NCBI GenBank assembly: GCA_949358305.1 | Contig: OX442323.1 | Span: 374,001-434,000, forward strand | From: Strigamia acuminata | Taxonomy: Eukaryota; Arthropoda; Chilopoda; Geophilomorpha; Linotaeniidae | DNA length: 60,000 nt | Reading direction: 5' to 3' | In this document: in pieces, positions 15,001 through 26,106 of the stretch | Layout: each line of letters opens with the position of its first letter | Position numbering within the stretch: position 1 is the stretch's first letter | Notes under the pieces: generated by a model | The model's input: the letters and a program-made list of their open reading frames with translations, nothing else | Told to the model about the DNA's origin: nothing | Databases searched by the model: none | Made by a program: the position numbers and the translations under genes

Positions 15001-16446
15001 CTCATCACAGTTGACTTAGCACAAACACCACAAGATTAATGTCTCTGAATGTTCAGAAATAGTGTTTAAACCTTAGTAGAAGGCTCCAATGTAAGTTTTA
15101 GAAACATCTAACTAATGATTTGGGAGAATAGACTTTTGATCTCATCACAGTTGACTTAGCACAAACACCACAAGACCAATGTCTCTGAATGTTCAGAAAT
15201 AGTGTTTAAACCTTAGTAGAAGGCTCCAATGTAAGTTTTAGAAACATCTAACCAATGATTTGGGAGAATAGACTTTTGATCTCATCACAGTTGACTTAGC
15301 ACAAACACCACAAGACCAATATTTCTGAATGTTCAGAAATAGTGTTTAAACCTTAGTAGAAGGCTCCAATGTAAGTTTTAGAAACATCTAACCAATGATT
15401 TGGGAGAATAGACTTTTGATCTCATCACAGTTGACTTAGCACAAACACCACAAGACCAATGTCTCTGAATGTTCAGAAATAGGGTTTAAACCTTAGTAGA
15501 AGGCTCCAATGTAAGTTTTAGAAACATCTAACTAATGATTTGGGAGAATAGACTTTTGATCTCATCACAGTTGACTTAGCACAAACACCACAAGACCAAT
15601 GTCTCTGAATGTTCAGAAATAGCGTTTAAACATTAGTAGAAGGCTCCAATGTAAGTTTTAGAAACATCTAACTAATGATTTGAGAGAATAGACTTTTGAT
15701 CTCATCACAGTTGACTTAGCACAAACACCACAACACCAATGTTTCTGAATGTTCAGAAATAGTGTTTAAACCTTAGTAGAAGGCTCCAATGTAAGTTTTA
15801 GAAACATCTAACCAATGATTTGGGAGAATAGACTTTTGATCTCATCACAGTTGACTTAGCACAAACACCACAAGTCCAATGTCTCTGAATGTTCAGAAAT
15901 AGTGTTTAAACCTTAGTAGAAGGCTCCAATGTAAGTTTTAGAAACATCTAACTAATGATTTGGGAGAATAGACTTTTGATCTCATCACAGTTGACTTAGC
16001 ACAAACACCACAAGATTAATGTCTCTGAATGTTCAGAAATAGTGTTTAAACCTTAGTAGAAGGCTCCAATGTAAGTTTTAGAAACATCTAACTAATGATT
16101 TGGGAGAATAGACTTTTGATCTCATCACAGTTGACTTAGCACAAACACCACAAGACCAATGTTTCTGAATGTTCAGAAATAGTGTTTAAACCTTAGTAGA
16201 AGGCTCCAATGTAAGTTTTAGAAACATCTAACCAATGATTTGGGAGAATAGACTTTTGATCTCATCACAGTTGACTTAGCACAAACACCACAAGTCTAAT
16301 GTCTCTGAATGTTCAGAAATAGTGTTTAAACCTTAGTAGAAGCCTTCAATTTAAATTTTAGCAACATCCAAGCACTGATTTGGGAGAATAGACTTTTGAT
16401 CTCATCACAGTTGACTTAGCACAAACACCGCAAGTCCAATGTCTCT
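12093..16446. repeat. Large satellite duplication block, copy 1
   Basis: Starts with a 147-bp monomer, three ordinary monomers and a second 147-bp monomer at 12660 (567 bp apart). The same pair occurs at 16447 and 17014, an offset of 4354 bp. Rare private variants (AGTATTTAAA at 14641, GATTAGGAAG near 14697, GTGTTTCAACC near 14783, TTTTACAAACATC near 14117) recur in copy 2 at an offset of 5054 bp. The difference of 700 bp is one five-monomer duplication inside copy 2. Confidence 0.85.
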
Positions 16447-19400
16447 GAATGTTCAGAAATAGTGTTTAAACCTTAGTAGAAGCCTTCAATGTAAGTTTTA
16501 GCAACATCCAAGCAATACATTTTGAAAAAAAAATTTTGAGCTTATTTCACATCGCAGTTGACTTAGCACAAACACCACAAGACCAATGTCTCTGAATGTT
16601 CAGAAATAGTGTTTAAACCTTAGTAGAAGGCTCCAATGTAAGTTTTAGAAACATCTAACTAATGATTTGGAAGAATAGACTTTTGATCTCATCACAGTTG
16701 ACTTAGCACAAACACCACAAGACCAATGTTTCTGAATGTTCAGAAATAGTGTTTAAACCTTAGTAGAAGGCTCCAATGTAAGTTTTAGAAACATCTAACC
16801 AATGATTTGGGAGAATAGACTTTTGATCTCATCACAGTTGACTTAGCACAAACACCACAAGACCAATGTCTCTGAATGTTCAGAAATAGTGTTTAAACCT
16901 TAGTAGAAGGCTCCAATGTAAGTTTTAGAAACATCTAACTAATGATTTGGGAGAATAGACTTTTGATCTCATCACAGTTGACTTAGCACAAACACCACAA
17001 GTCCAATGTCTCTGAATGTTCAGAAATAGTGTTTAAACCTTAGTAGAAGCCTTCAATGTAAGTTTTAGCAACATCCAAGTAATACATTTTGAAAAAAAAA
17101 TTTTGAGCTTATTTCACATCGCAGTTGACTTAGCACAAACACCACAAGACCAATGTCTCTGAATGTTCAGAAATAGTGTTTAAACCTTAGTAGAAAGCTC
17201 CAATGTAAGTTTTAGAAACATCTAACTAATGATTTGGAAGAATAGACTTTTGATCTCATCACAGTTGACTTAGCACAAACACCACAAGACCAATGTTTCT
17301 GAATGTTCAGAAATAGTGTTTAAACCTTAGTAGAAGGCTCCAATGTAAGTTTTAGAAACATCTAACTAATGATTTGGGAGAATAGACTTTTGATCTCATC
17401 ACAGTTGACTTAGCACAAACACCACAAGACCAATGTCTCTGAATGTTCAGAAATAGCGTTTAAACATTAGTAGAAGGCTCCAATGTAAGTTTTAGAAACA
17501 TCTAACTAATGATTTGAGAGAATAGACTTTTGATCTCATCACAGTTGACTTAGCACAAACACCACAACACCAATGTTTCTGAATGTTCAGAAATAGTGTT
17601 TAAACCTTAGTAGAAGGCTCCAATGTAAGTTTTAGAAACATCTAACCAATGATTTGGGAGAATAGACTTTTGATCTCATCACAGTTGACTTAGCACAAAC
17701 ACCACAAGTCCAATGTCTCTGAATGTTCAGAAATAGTGTTTAAACCTTAGTAGAAGGCTCCAATGTAAGTTTTAGAAACATCTAACTAATGATTTGGGAG
17801 AATAGACTTTTGATCTCATCACAGTTGACTTAGCACAAACACCACAAGATTAATGTCTCTGAATGTTCAGAAATAGTGTTTAAACCTTAGTAGAAGGCTC
17901 CAATGTAAGTTTTAGAAACATCTAACTAATGATTTGGGAGAATAGACTTTTGATCTCATCACAGTTGACTTAGCACAAACACCACAAGACCAATGTTTCT
18001 GAATGTTCAGAAATAGTGTTTAAACCTTAGTAGAAGGCTCCAATGTAAGTTTTAGAAACATCTAACTAATGATTTGGGAGAATAGACTTTTGATCTCATC
18101 ACAGTTGACTTAGCACAAACACCACAAGACCAATGTCTCTGAATGTTCAGAAATAGCGTTTAAACATTAGTAGAAGGCTCCAATGTAAGTTTTAGAAACA
18201 TCTAACTAATGATTTGAGAGAATAGACTTTTGATCTCATCACAGTTGACTTAGCACAAACACCACAACACCAATGTTTCTGAATGTTCAGAAATAGTGTT
18301 TAAACCTTAGTAGAAGGCTCCAATGTAAGTTTTAGAAACATCTAACCAATGATTTGGGAGAATAGACTTTTGATCTCATCACAGTTGACTTAGCACAAAC
18401 ACCACAAGTCCAATGTCTCTGAATGTTCAGAAATAGTGTTTAAACCTTAGTAGAAGGCTCCAATGTAAGTTTTAGAAACATCTAACTAATGATTTGGGAG
18501 AATAGACTTTTGATCTCATCACAGTTGACTTAGCACAAACACCACAAGATTAATGTCTCTGAATGTTCAGAAATAGTGTTTAAACCTTAGTAGAAGGCTC
18601 CAATGTAAGTTTTAGAAACATCTAACTAATGATTTGGGAGAATAGACTTTTGATCTCATCACAGTTGACTTAGCACAAACACCACAAGATCAATGTTTCT
18701 GAATGTTCAGAAATAGTGTTTAAACCTTAGTAGAAGGCTCCAATGTAAGTTTTAGAAACATCTAACCAATGATTTGGGAGAATAGACTTTTGATCTCATC
18801 ACAGTTGACTTAGCACAAACACCACAAGACCAATATTTCTGAATGTTCAGAAATAGTGTTTAAACCTTAGTAGAAGGCTCCAATGTAAGTTTTAGAAACA
18901 TCTAACCAATGATTTGGGAGAATAGACTTTTGATCTCATCACAGTTGACTTAGCACAAACACCACAAGACCGATGTCTCTGAATGTTCAGAAATAGGGTT
19001 TAAACCTTAGTAGAAGGCTCCAATGTAAGTTTTAGAAACATCTAACTAATGATTTGGGAGAATAGACTTTTGATCTCATCACAGTTGACTTAGCACAAAC
19101 ACCACAAGACCAATGTCTCTGAATGTTCAGAAATAGCGTTTAAACATTAGTAGAAGGCTCCAATGTAAGTTTTACAAACATCTAACTAATGATTTGGGAG
19201 AATAGACTTTTGATCTCATCACAGTTGACTTAGCACAAACACCACAACACCAATGTTTCTGAATGTTCAGAAATAGTGTTTAAACCTTAGTAGAAGGCTC
19301 CAATGTAAGTTTTAGAAACATCTAACCAATGATTTGGGAGAATAGACTTTTGATCTCATCACAGTTGACTTAGCACAAACACCACAAGTCCAATGTCTCT

Positions 19401-20830
19401 GAATGTTCAGAAATAGTGTTTAAACCTTAGTAGAAGGCTCCAATAAAAGTTTTAGAAACATCTAACTAATGATTTGGGAGAATAGACTTTTGATCTCATC
19501 ACAGTTGACTTAGCACAAACACCACAAGACCAATGTTTCTGAATGTTCAGAAATAGTGTTTAAACCTTAGTAGAAGGCTCCAATGTAAGTTTTAGAAACA
19601 TCTAACCAATGATTTGGGAGAATAGACTTTTGATCTCATCACAGTTGACTTAGCACAAACACCACAAGTCCAATGTCTCTGAATGTTCAGAAATAGTATT
19701 TAAACCTTAGTAGAAGGCTCCAATGTAAGTTTTAGAAACATCTAACCAATGATTAGGAAGAATAGACTTTTGATCTCATCACAGTTGACTTAGCACAAAC
19801 ACCACAACACCAATGTTTCTGAATGTTCAGAAATAGTGTTTCAACCTTAGTAGAAGGCTCCAATGTAAGTTTTAGAAACATCTAACCAATGATTTGGGAG
19901 AATAGACTTTTGATCTCATCACAGTTGACTTAGCACAAACACCACAAGTCCAATGTCGCTGAATGTTCAGAAATAGTGTTTAAACCTTAGTAGAAGGCTC
20001 CAATGTAAGTTTTAGAAACATCTAACTAATGATTTGGGAGAATAGACTTTTGATCTCATCACAGTTGACTTAGCACAAACACCACAAGATTAATGTCTCT
20101 GAATGTTCAGAAATAGTGTTTAAACCTTAGTAGAAGGCTCCAATGTAAGTTTTAGAAACATCTAACTAATGATTTGGGAGAATAGACTTTTGATCTCATC
20201 ACAGTTGACTTAGCACAAACACCACAAGACCAATGTCTCTGAATGTTCAGAAATAGTGTTTAAACCTTAGTAGAAGGCTCCAATGTAAGTTTTAGAAACA
20301 TCTAACCAATGATTTGGGAGAATAGACTTTTAATCTCATCACAGTTGACTTAGCACAAACACCACAAGACCAATATTTCTGAATGTTCAGAAATAGTGTT
20401 TAAACCTTAGTAGAAGGCTCCAATGTAAGTTTTAGAAACATCTAATCAATGATTTGGGAGAATAGACTTTTGATCTCATCACAGTTGACTTAGCACAAAC
20501 ACCACAAGACCAATGTCTCTGAATGTTCAGAAATAGGGTTTAAACCTTAGTAGAAGGCTCCAATGTAAGTTTTAGAAACATCTAACTAATGATTTGGGAG
20601 AATAGACTTTTGATCTCATCACAGTTGACTTAGCACAAACACCACAAGACCAATGTCTCTGAATGTTCAGAAATAGCGTTTAAACATTAGTAGAAGGCTC
20701 CAATGTAAGTTTTAGAAACATCTAACTAATGATTTGAGAGAATAGACTTTTGATCTCATCACAGTTGACTTAGCACAAACACCACAACACCAATGTTTCT
20801 GAATGTTCAGAAATAGTGTTTAAACCTTAG
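16447..20830. repeat. Large satellite duplication block, copy 2
   Basis: Repeats the block beginning at 12093, monomer for monomer, through the private variants AGTATTTAAA (19695), GATTAGGAAG and GTGTTTCAACC. It contains an extra five-monomer step at 17441-18140. The order diverges from copy 1 near 20830, where a TAACTAAT monomer replaces a TAACCAAT one. The right edge is approximate. Confidence 0.75.
17441..18140. repeat. Five-monomer (700-bp) local tandem duplication
   Basis: The run CGTTTAAACATT monomer, CAACAC monomer, CAAGTC monomer, CAAGATTAA monomer and a TGTTTCT monomer is present at 17441-18140 and again from 18141. The first block copy has it once, near 13091. The last monomer of the run differs slightly between repeats (TAACTAAT against TAACCAAT). 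Confidence 0.8.
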
Positions 20831-21869
20831 TAGAAGGCTCCAATGTAAGTTTTAGAAACATCTAACTAATGATTTGGGAGAATAGACTTTTGATCTCATC
20901 ACAGTTGACTTAGCACAAACACCACAAGATTAATGTCTCTGAATGTTCAGAAATAGTGTTTAAACCTTAGTAGAAGGCTCCAATGTAAGTTTTAGAAACA
21001 TCTAACTAATGATTTGGGAGAATAGACTTTTGATCTCATCACAGTTGACTTAGCACAAACACCACAAGACCAATGTCTCTGAATGTTCAGAAATAGTGTT
21101 TAAACCTTAGTAGAAGCCTTCAATGTAAGTTTTAGAAACATCTAACTAATGATTTGGGAGAATAGACTTTTGATCTCATCACAGTTGACTTAGCACAAAC
21201 ACCACAAGTCCAATGTCTCTGAATGTTCAGAAATAGTGTTTAAACCCTAGTAGAAGCCTTCAATTTAAATTTTAGCAACATCCAAGCACTGATTTGGGAG
21301 AATAGACTTTTGATCTCATCACAGATGACTTAGCACAAACACCACAAGACCAATGTCTCTGAATGTTCAGAAATAGGGTTTAAACCTTAGTAGAAGGCTC
21401 CAATGTAAGTTTTAGAAACATCTAACTAATCATTTGGGAGAATAGACTTTTGATCTCATCACAGTTGACTTAGCACAAACACCACAAGACCAATGTCTCT
21501 GAATGTTCAGAAATAGCGTTTAAACTTTAGTAGAAGGCTCCAATGTAAGTTTTAGAAACATCTAACTAATGATTTGGGTGTTGCAGGTCAACAAGACAGA
21601 TAGAAAGGAATGGCGATGCGTATCCAAATTCAAGACACTTGAGCTCGCCCAAGGTCGTATGGCGTGGCTAGTACGAAAATCGCACTGGAGAGCAATAAAT
21701 CCGCAACAAATGGCATTGTTGTACCGCTGGAACAATGTGGAGAACACCTGCACCAAGTATCCAATAGGTGGCAGAAACATAAGTTGGCCTGAGAATTTTT
21801 AAACTACTCACTACACATTGAATGTGTTTGAAAATAAACCTAAAACAAGAGCTAATAAAACACAACACA

Positions 21870-21875
21870 TTTATT
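21870..21875 (-). promoter_or_regulatory. Poly(A) signal in solo LTR copy 1
   Basis: AATAAA on the minus strand, followed downstream by TGTGTTGTGTTTT, a typical GU-rich element. The same arrangement occurs in copy 2 (24836-24841) and in the nested LTR (58880-58885). Confidence 0.65.
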
Positions 21876-21917
21876 CAAAGGTTGGTTAATAACTGAAGAA
21901 ATTACAGCAATTAGATT

Positions 21918-21932
21918 GGTTCTTAGAGAACC
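21918..21932 (-). other. Conserved LTR stem-loop 1
   Basis: GGTTCTTAGAGAACC forms a perfect 6-bp stem with a 3-nt loop, about 40 bp upstream (sense direction) of the poly(A) signal. The nested LTR has GGTTCCTCAGGAACC at the same place (58823-58837). The innermost pair has changed on both sides, a compensatory change. Position suggests the R region of the transcript. Confidence 0.65.
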
Positions 21933-21943
21933 GCACATGCGCA
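21932..21943 (-). promoter_or_regulatory. NRF1-like GC box in solo LTR copy 1
   Basis: Minus strand TGCGCATGTGCG, one mismatch from the NRF1 consensus YGCGCAYGCGCR. It is identical in the nested LTR (58812-58823) although surrounding sequence has diverged. Binding is inferred from sequence only. Confidence 0.45.
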
Positions 21944-22000
21944 GTACCGAATATGGCACGCGCCAGGCCGATAGCGGCGAAATACAGATACACGAAAGAT

Positions 22001-22020
22001 TCCGTTACCATAGTAACGGA
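22001..22020 (-). other. Conserved LTR stem-loop 2 (imperfect palindrome)
   Basis: TCCGTTACCATAGTAACGGA. In copy 2 (24967-24986) a single G for A makes it a perfect 20-bp palindrome. The nested LTR has CTCCGTTG, a CTATGA loop and CAACGGAG at 58733-58754. The pair closing the loop is A-T in one subfamily and G-C in the other, again compensatory. Confidence 0.6.
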
Positions 22021-22375
22021 GGAAACAAGATTACGGCAAAGTTGGCATTTGCTAAAAAATGCATTAAAAATACATTGAATTACATTGAAATGACCACAAG
22101 AATGCGGTGAACAAAAAAGCTAATCACAACAATGTCCAAAAACACGTTAAACAATGAGATATTTGCAATAAACCGATCTCGGAAAGAAAGGATTGAAAAT
22201 AGCCAATCACAGGCTTCGAATATGACATAACGATCACATTTGAATTTCGATCGGTACAAAAGCACAAAATTATCAAAGAATACATACTGAATAATAACGC
22301 AATGTAATAGTAAATGCAAATTATGTGATATAAAATACAAAAATAACGGTTACATTGTATAATCGTCGCTTGGGA

Positions 22376-22440
22376 CAAACATGGCGACCGGCGAACATAA
22401 CAAAGGTGTTGGATCAAACATGGCGTCCGGCGAACATAAC
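22376..22440 (-). promoter_or_regulatory. Tandem YY1-like boxes with 39-bp spacing
   Basis: Two 26-bp repeats sharing CAAACATGGCG and CCGGCGAACATAAC, with one difference, start at 22376 and 22415. On the sense strand each contains CGCCATGTTTG, close to the YY1 core (CCATNTT). The nested LTR keeps both boxes at exactly the same 39-bp spacing (58319-58339 and 58358-58378). An inverted CCAAT box (ATTGG in the sense direction, 22203-22207; nested copy 58548-58552) lies between these boxes and the stem-loops. Together they look like a promoter; the factors are inferred. Confidence 0.5.
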
Positions 22441-23140
22441 ATCGGCGGCAAAACTACACGTAAAATGAATGTAAAAACACTAAAATGTATATAATCAATA
22501 AAGTATCGATTAAATTATAAGAATAATTATCAATTCTCTTCACAAAACATCGGAATAAAATACACAGATTGAATAAATACGAATTTATCGGCCAAACGAA
22601 CATTCCCGGCTGCGCTTTTATGGCAGACGGAAACGAACGTTCAAACCAATCAAACGGAACTTCCAAAGCAGTTTTGATGCATCTAGATAGAAAGAGCATG
22701 CTTGAATTAGTCTAAACGAATGCTTAATAAAATTCCAAGTGATTTGAAAAGTACTAAACAAAAGGTTAGAAGGCGGAACCGTAACTTTACGGGAAACAGA
22801 AAAATGACGTCACTAGCATCGCAATTGTATGCTAGGTAACGAAATTTGCACCAAAACAGTTCGGAATCAACACAAACTCTCAAAAAACAAGTGAATAAGT
22901 CAATAAATGCACGGAATAAGATATTTGAAATCAATACAAAGCATAAACACTACTAAATATTGAAAAGTATGAATAAAAATCAAGTCAAAACACTTTAATA
23001 AGCAATAAAAATCTGAAAAGTGAAAAAATACCAATTAGGCAAAGGAAATTAAAACACTTAAAGATTTTAATCAACTCAAAGTAAATGGTAAAAATATTGA
23101 CAATAAAATAGCACAACAATTTCTACGCTGTCTTGCAACA

Positions 23141-24544
23141 TGGGAGAATAGACTTTTGATCTCATCACAGTTGACTTAGCACAAACACCACAACACCAAT
23201 GTTTCTGAATGTTCAGAAATAGTGTTTAAACCTTAGTAGAAGGCTCCAATGTAAGTTTTAGAAACATCTAACCAATGATTTGGGAGAATAGACTTTTGAT
23301 CTCATCACAGTTGACTTAGCACAAACACCACAAGACCAATATTTCTGAATGTTCAGAAATAGTGTTTAAACCTTAGTAGAAGGCTCCAATGTAAGTTTTA
23401 GAAACATCTAACCAATGATTTGGGAGAATAGACTTTTGATCTCATCACAGTTGACTTAGCACAAACACCACAAGACCAATGTCTCTGAATGTTCAGAAAT
23501 AGGGTTTAAACCTTAGTAGAAGGCTCCAATGTAAGTTTTAGAAACATCTAACTAATGATTTGGGAGAATAGACTTTTGATCTCATCACAGTTGACTTAGC
23601 ACAAACACCACAAGACCAATGTCTCTGAATGTTCAGAAATAGCGTTTAAACATTAGTAGAAGGCTCCAATGTAAGTTTTAGAAACATCTAACTAATGATT
23701 TGAGAGAATAGACTTTTGATCTCATCACAGTTGACTTAGCACAAACACCACAACACCAATGTTTCTGAATGTTCAGAAATAGTGTTTAAACCTTAGTAGA
23801 AGGCTCCAATGTAAGTTTTAGAAACATCTAACTAATGATTTGGGAGAATAGACTTTTGATCTCATCACAGTTGACTTAGCACAAACACCACAAGATTAAT
23901 GTCTCTGAATGTTCAGAAATAGTGTTTAAACCTTAGTAGAAGGCTCCAATGTAAGTTTTAGAAACATCTAACTAATGATTTGGGAGAATAGACTTTTGAT
24001 CTCATCACAGTTGACTTAGCACAAACACCACAAGACCAATGTCTCTGAATGTTCAGAAATAGTGTTTAAACCTTAGTAGAAGCCTTCAATGTAAGTTTTA
24101 GAAACATCTAACTAATGATTTGGGAGAATAGACTTTTGATCTCATCACAGTTGACTTAGCACAAACACCACAAGTCCAATGTCTCTGAATGTTCAGAAAT
24201 AGTGTTTAAACCCTAGTAGAAGCCTTCAATTTAAATTTTAGCAACATCCAAGCACTGATTTGGGAGAATAGACTTTTGATCTCATCACAGATGACTTAGC
24301 ACAAACACCACAAGACCAATGTCTCTGAATGTTCAGAAATAGGGTTTAAACCTTAGTAGAAGGCTCCAATGTAAGTTTTAGAAACATCTAACTAATCATT
24401 TGGGAGAATAGACTTTTGATCTCATCACAGTTGACTTAGCACAAACACCACAAGACCAATGTCTCTGAATGTTCAGAAATAGCGTTTAAACTTTAGTAGA
24501 AGGCTCCAATGTAAGTTTTAGAAACATCTAACTAATGATTTGGG
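23141..24544. repeat. 140-bp satellite array, block B
   Basis: Exactly ten 140-bp monomers plus the 4-bp target duplication (1404 bp) between the two solo LTRs. From its second monomer onward the order of variants copies the stretch to the left of the first LTR (about 20347-21578). There is no gene and no 147-bp variant in this block. Confidence 0.97.
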
Positions 24545-26106
24545 TGTTGCAGGTCAACAAGACAGATAGAAAGGAATGGCGATGCGTATCCAAATTCAAG
24601 ACACTTGAGCTCGCCCAAGGTCGTATGGCGTGGCTAGTACGAAAATCGCACTGGAGAGCAATAAATCCGCAACAAATGGCATTGTTGTACCGCTGGAACA
24701 ATGTGGAGAACACCTGCACCAAGTATCCAATAGGTGGCAGAAACATAAGTTGGCCTGAGAATTTTTAAACTACTCACTACACATTGAATGTGTTTGAAAA
24801 TAAACCTAAAACAAGAGCTAATAAAACACAACACATTTATTCAAAGGTTGGTTAATAACTGAAGAAATTACAGCAATTAGATTGGTTCTTAGAGAACCGC
24901 ACATGCGCAGTACCGAATATGGCACGCGCCAGGCCGATAGCGGCGAAATACAGATACACGAAAGATTCCGTTACCATGGTAACGGAGGAAACAAGATTAC
25001 GGCAAAGTTGGCATTTGCTAAAAAATGCATTAAAAATACATTGAATTACATTGAAATGACCACAAGAATGCGGTGAACAAAAAAGCTAATCACAACAATG
25101 TCCAAAAACACGTTAAACAATGAGATATTTGCAATAAACCGATCTCGGAAAGAAAGGATTGAAAATAGCCAATCACAGGCTTCGAATATGACATAACGAT
25201 CACATTTGAATTTCGATCGGTACAAAAGCACAAAATTATCAAAGAATACATACTGAATAATAACGCAATGTAATAGTAAATGCAAATTATGTGATATAAA
25301 ATACAAAAATAACGGTTACATTGTATAATCGTCGCTTGGGACAAACATGGCGACCGGCGAACATAACAAAGGTGTTGGATCAAACATGGCGTCCGGCGAA
25401 CATAACATCGGCGGCAAAACTACACGTAAAATGAATGTAAAAACACTAAAATGTATATAATCAATAAAGTATCGATTAAATTATAAGAATAATTATCAAT
25501 TCTCTTCACAAAACATCGGAATAAAATACACAGATTGAATAAATACGAATTTATCGGCCAAACGAACATTCCCGGCTGCGCTTTTATGGCAGACGGAAAC
25601 GAACGTTCAAACCAATCAAACGGAACTTCCAAAGCAGTTTTGATGCATCTAGATAGAAAGAGCATGCTTGAATTAGTCTAAACGAATGCTTAATAAAATT
25701 CCAAGTGATTTGAAAAGTACTAAACAAAAGGTTAGAAGGCGGAACCGTAACTTTACGGGAAACAGAAAAATGACGTCACTAGCATCGCAATTGTATGCTA
25801 GGTAACGAAATTTGCACCAAAACAGTTCGGAATCAACACAAACTCTCAAAAAACAAGTGAATAAGTCAATAAATGCACGGAATAAGATATTTGAAATCAA
25901 TACAAAGCATAAACACTACTAAATATTGAAAAGTATGAATAAAAATCAAGTCAAAACACTTTAATAAGCAATAAAAATCTGAAAAGTGAAAAAATACCAA
26001 TTAGGCAAAGGAAATTAAAACACTTAAAGATTTTAATCAACTCAAAGTAAATGGTAAAAATATTGACAATAAAATAGCACAACAATTTCTACGCTGTCTT
26101 GCAACA
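24545..26106 (-). mobile_element. Solo LTR of a BEL/Pao-type element, copy 2
   Basis: 1562 bp, the same length, orientation, insertion point and TGGG flanks (24541-24544 and 26107-26110) as the copy at 21579. Because flanks and insertion point are shared, it is read as a duplicate by unequal exchange and not an independent integration. All sequence features of copy 1 recur shifted by 2966 bp: poly(A) signal 24836-24841, stem-loop 24884-24898, NRF1-like box 24898-24909, palindrome 24967-24986, and YY1-like boxes from 25342. Confidence 0.88.

Larger units (their letters stand above)
1..21578. repeat. 140-bp satellite array, block A
   Basis: An uninterrupted head-to-tail array. The landmark GAATGTTCAG recurs exactly every 140 bp (151, 291, 431 and so on), except where a 147-bp variant stretches one interval. 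Monomers differ by a few diagnostic substitutions: TGTTTAAACC, GGTTTAAACC or CGTTTAAACATT after AAATAG; CAAGAC, CAAGTC, CAAGATTAA or CAACAC before the AATG; TAACTAAT or TAACCAAT in the middle. These variants recur in fixed orders, so the array has higher-order structure. There is no open reading frame of note in any frame. The array continues past the left edge of the window and ends at the solo LTR. Confidence 0.98.
20175..23140. repeat. 2966-bp composite unit (satellite + LTR), copy 1
   Basis: About ten satellite monomers (1404 bp) followed by the 1562-bp solo LTR. The next 2966 bp repeat this arrangement. Monomers 2 to 10 and the LTR match; the first monomer does not match well, so the true duplication edge is probably about 140 bp inside. 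Both LTR copies sit at the same monomer position with the same flanks and TGGG duplication, which shows duplication of an already inserted LTR. Confidence 0.85.
21579..23140 (-). mobile_element. Solo LTR of a BEL/Pao-type element, copy 1
   Basis: A 1562-bp insertion in the monomer motif GATTTGGGAGAATAG, flanked by a 4-bp duplication TGGG (21575-21578 and 23141-23144). An unoccupied paralogue of the same monomer is visible near 1481. Read on the minus strand it starts TGTTGCAAGACAGCG and ends GACCTGCAACA, so it has TG...CA LTR ends. It carries a minus-strand AATAAA (21870-21875) followed by GT-rich sequence. It aligns by eye along its length with the plus-strand LTR at 57612-59179, which is followed by a primer binding site; this identifies it as an LTR. 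No interior is present, so it is a solo LTR, normally left by LTR-LTR recombination. The short reading frames in it are not conserved. Confidence 0.88.
23141..26106. repeat. 2966-bp composite unit (satellite + LTR), copy 2
   Basis: Second copy of the satellite-plus-LTR unit. The LTR portion differs from copy 1 by one substitution noticed by eye (A at 22012, G at 24978), so the duplication is recent. The nested relative has the base equivalent to copy 1, which suggests the change arose in copy 2. Confidence 0.85.

Noticed and set aside
1-21578. A CRISPR-like regular array
   Set aside because: The period is a complete 140-bp repeat with no unique spacers, there are no cas genes, and the surrounding elements are animal retrotransposons.
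21569-21802. A 77-residue plus-strand frame in the solo LTR (and its copy at 24535-24768), which looked like a terminal exon after TTGCAG
   Set aside because: It is antisense to the LTR, begins in satellite sequence, and the homologous part of the nested LTR differs by indels that break the frame.
21579-23140. A DNA transposon with short terminal inverted repeats (Ginger-like TGT ends and 4-bp duplication)
   Set aside because: The ends fit TG...CA of an LTR, a poly(A) signal is present, and the homologous nested copy is followed by a primer binding site.
24545-26106. An independent second insertion of the LTR
   Set aside because: Same base position, same target duplication and same flanking monomers as the first copy; duplication explains all of this.
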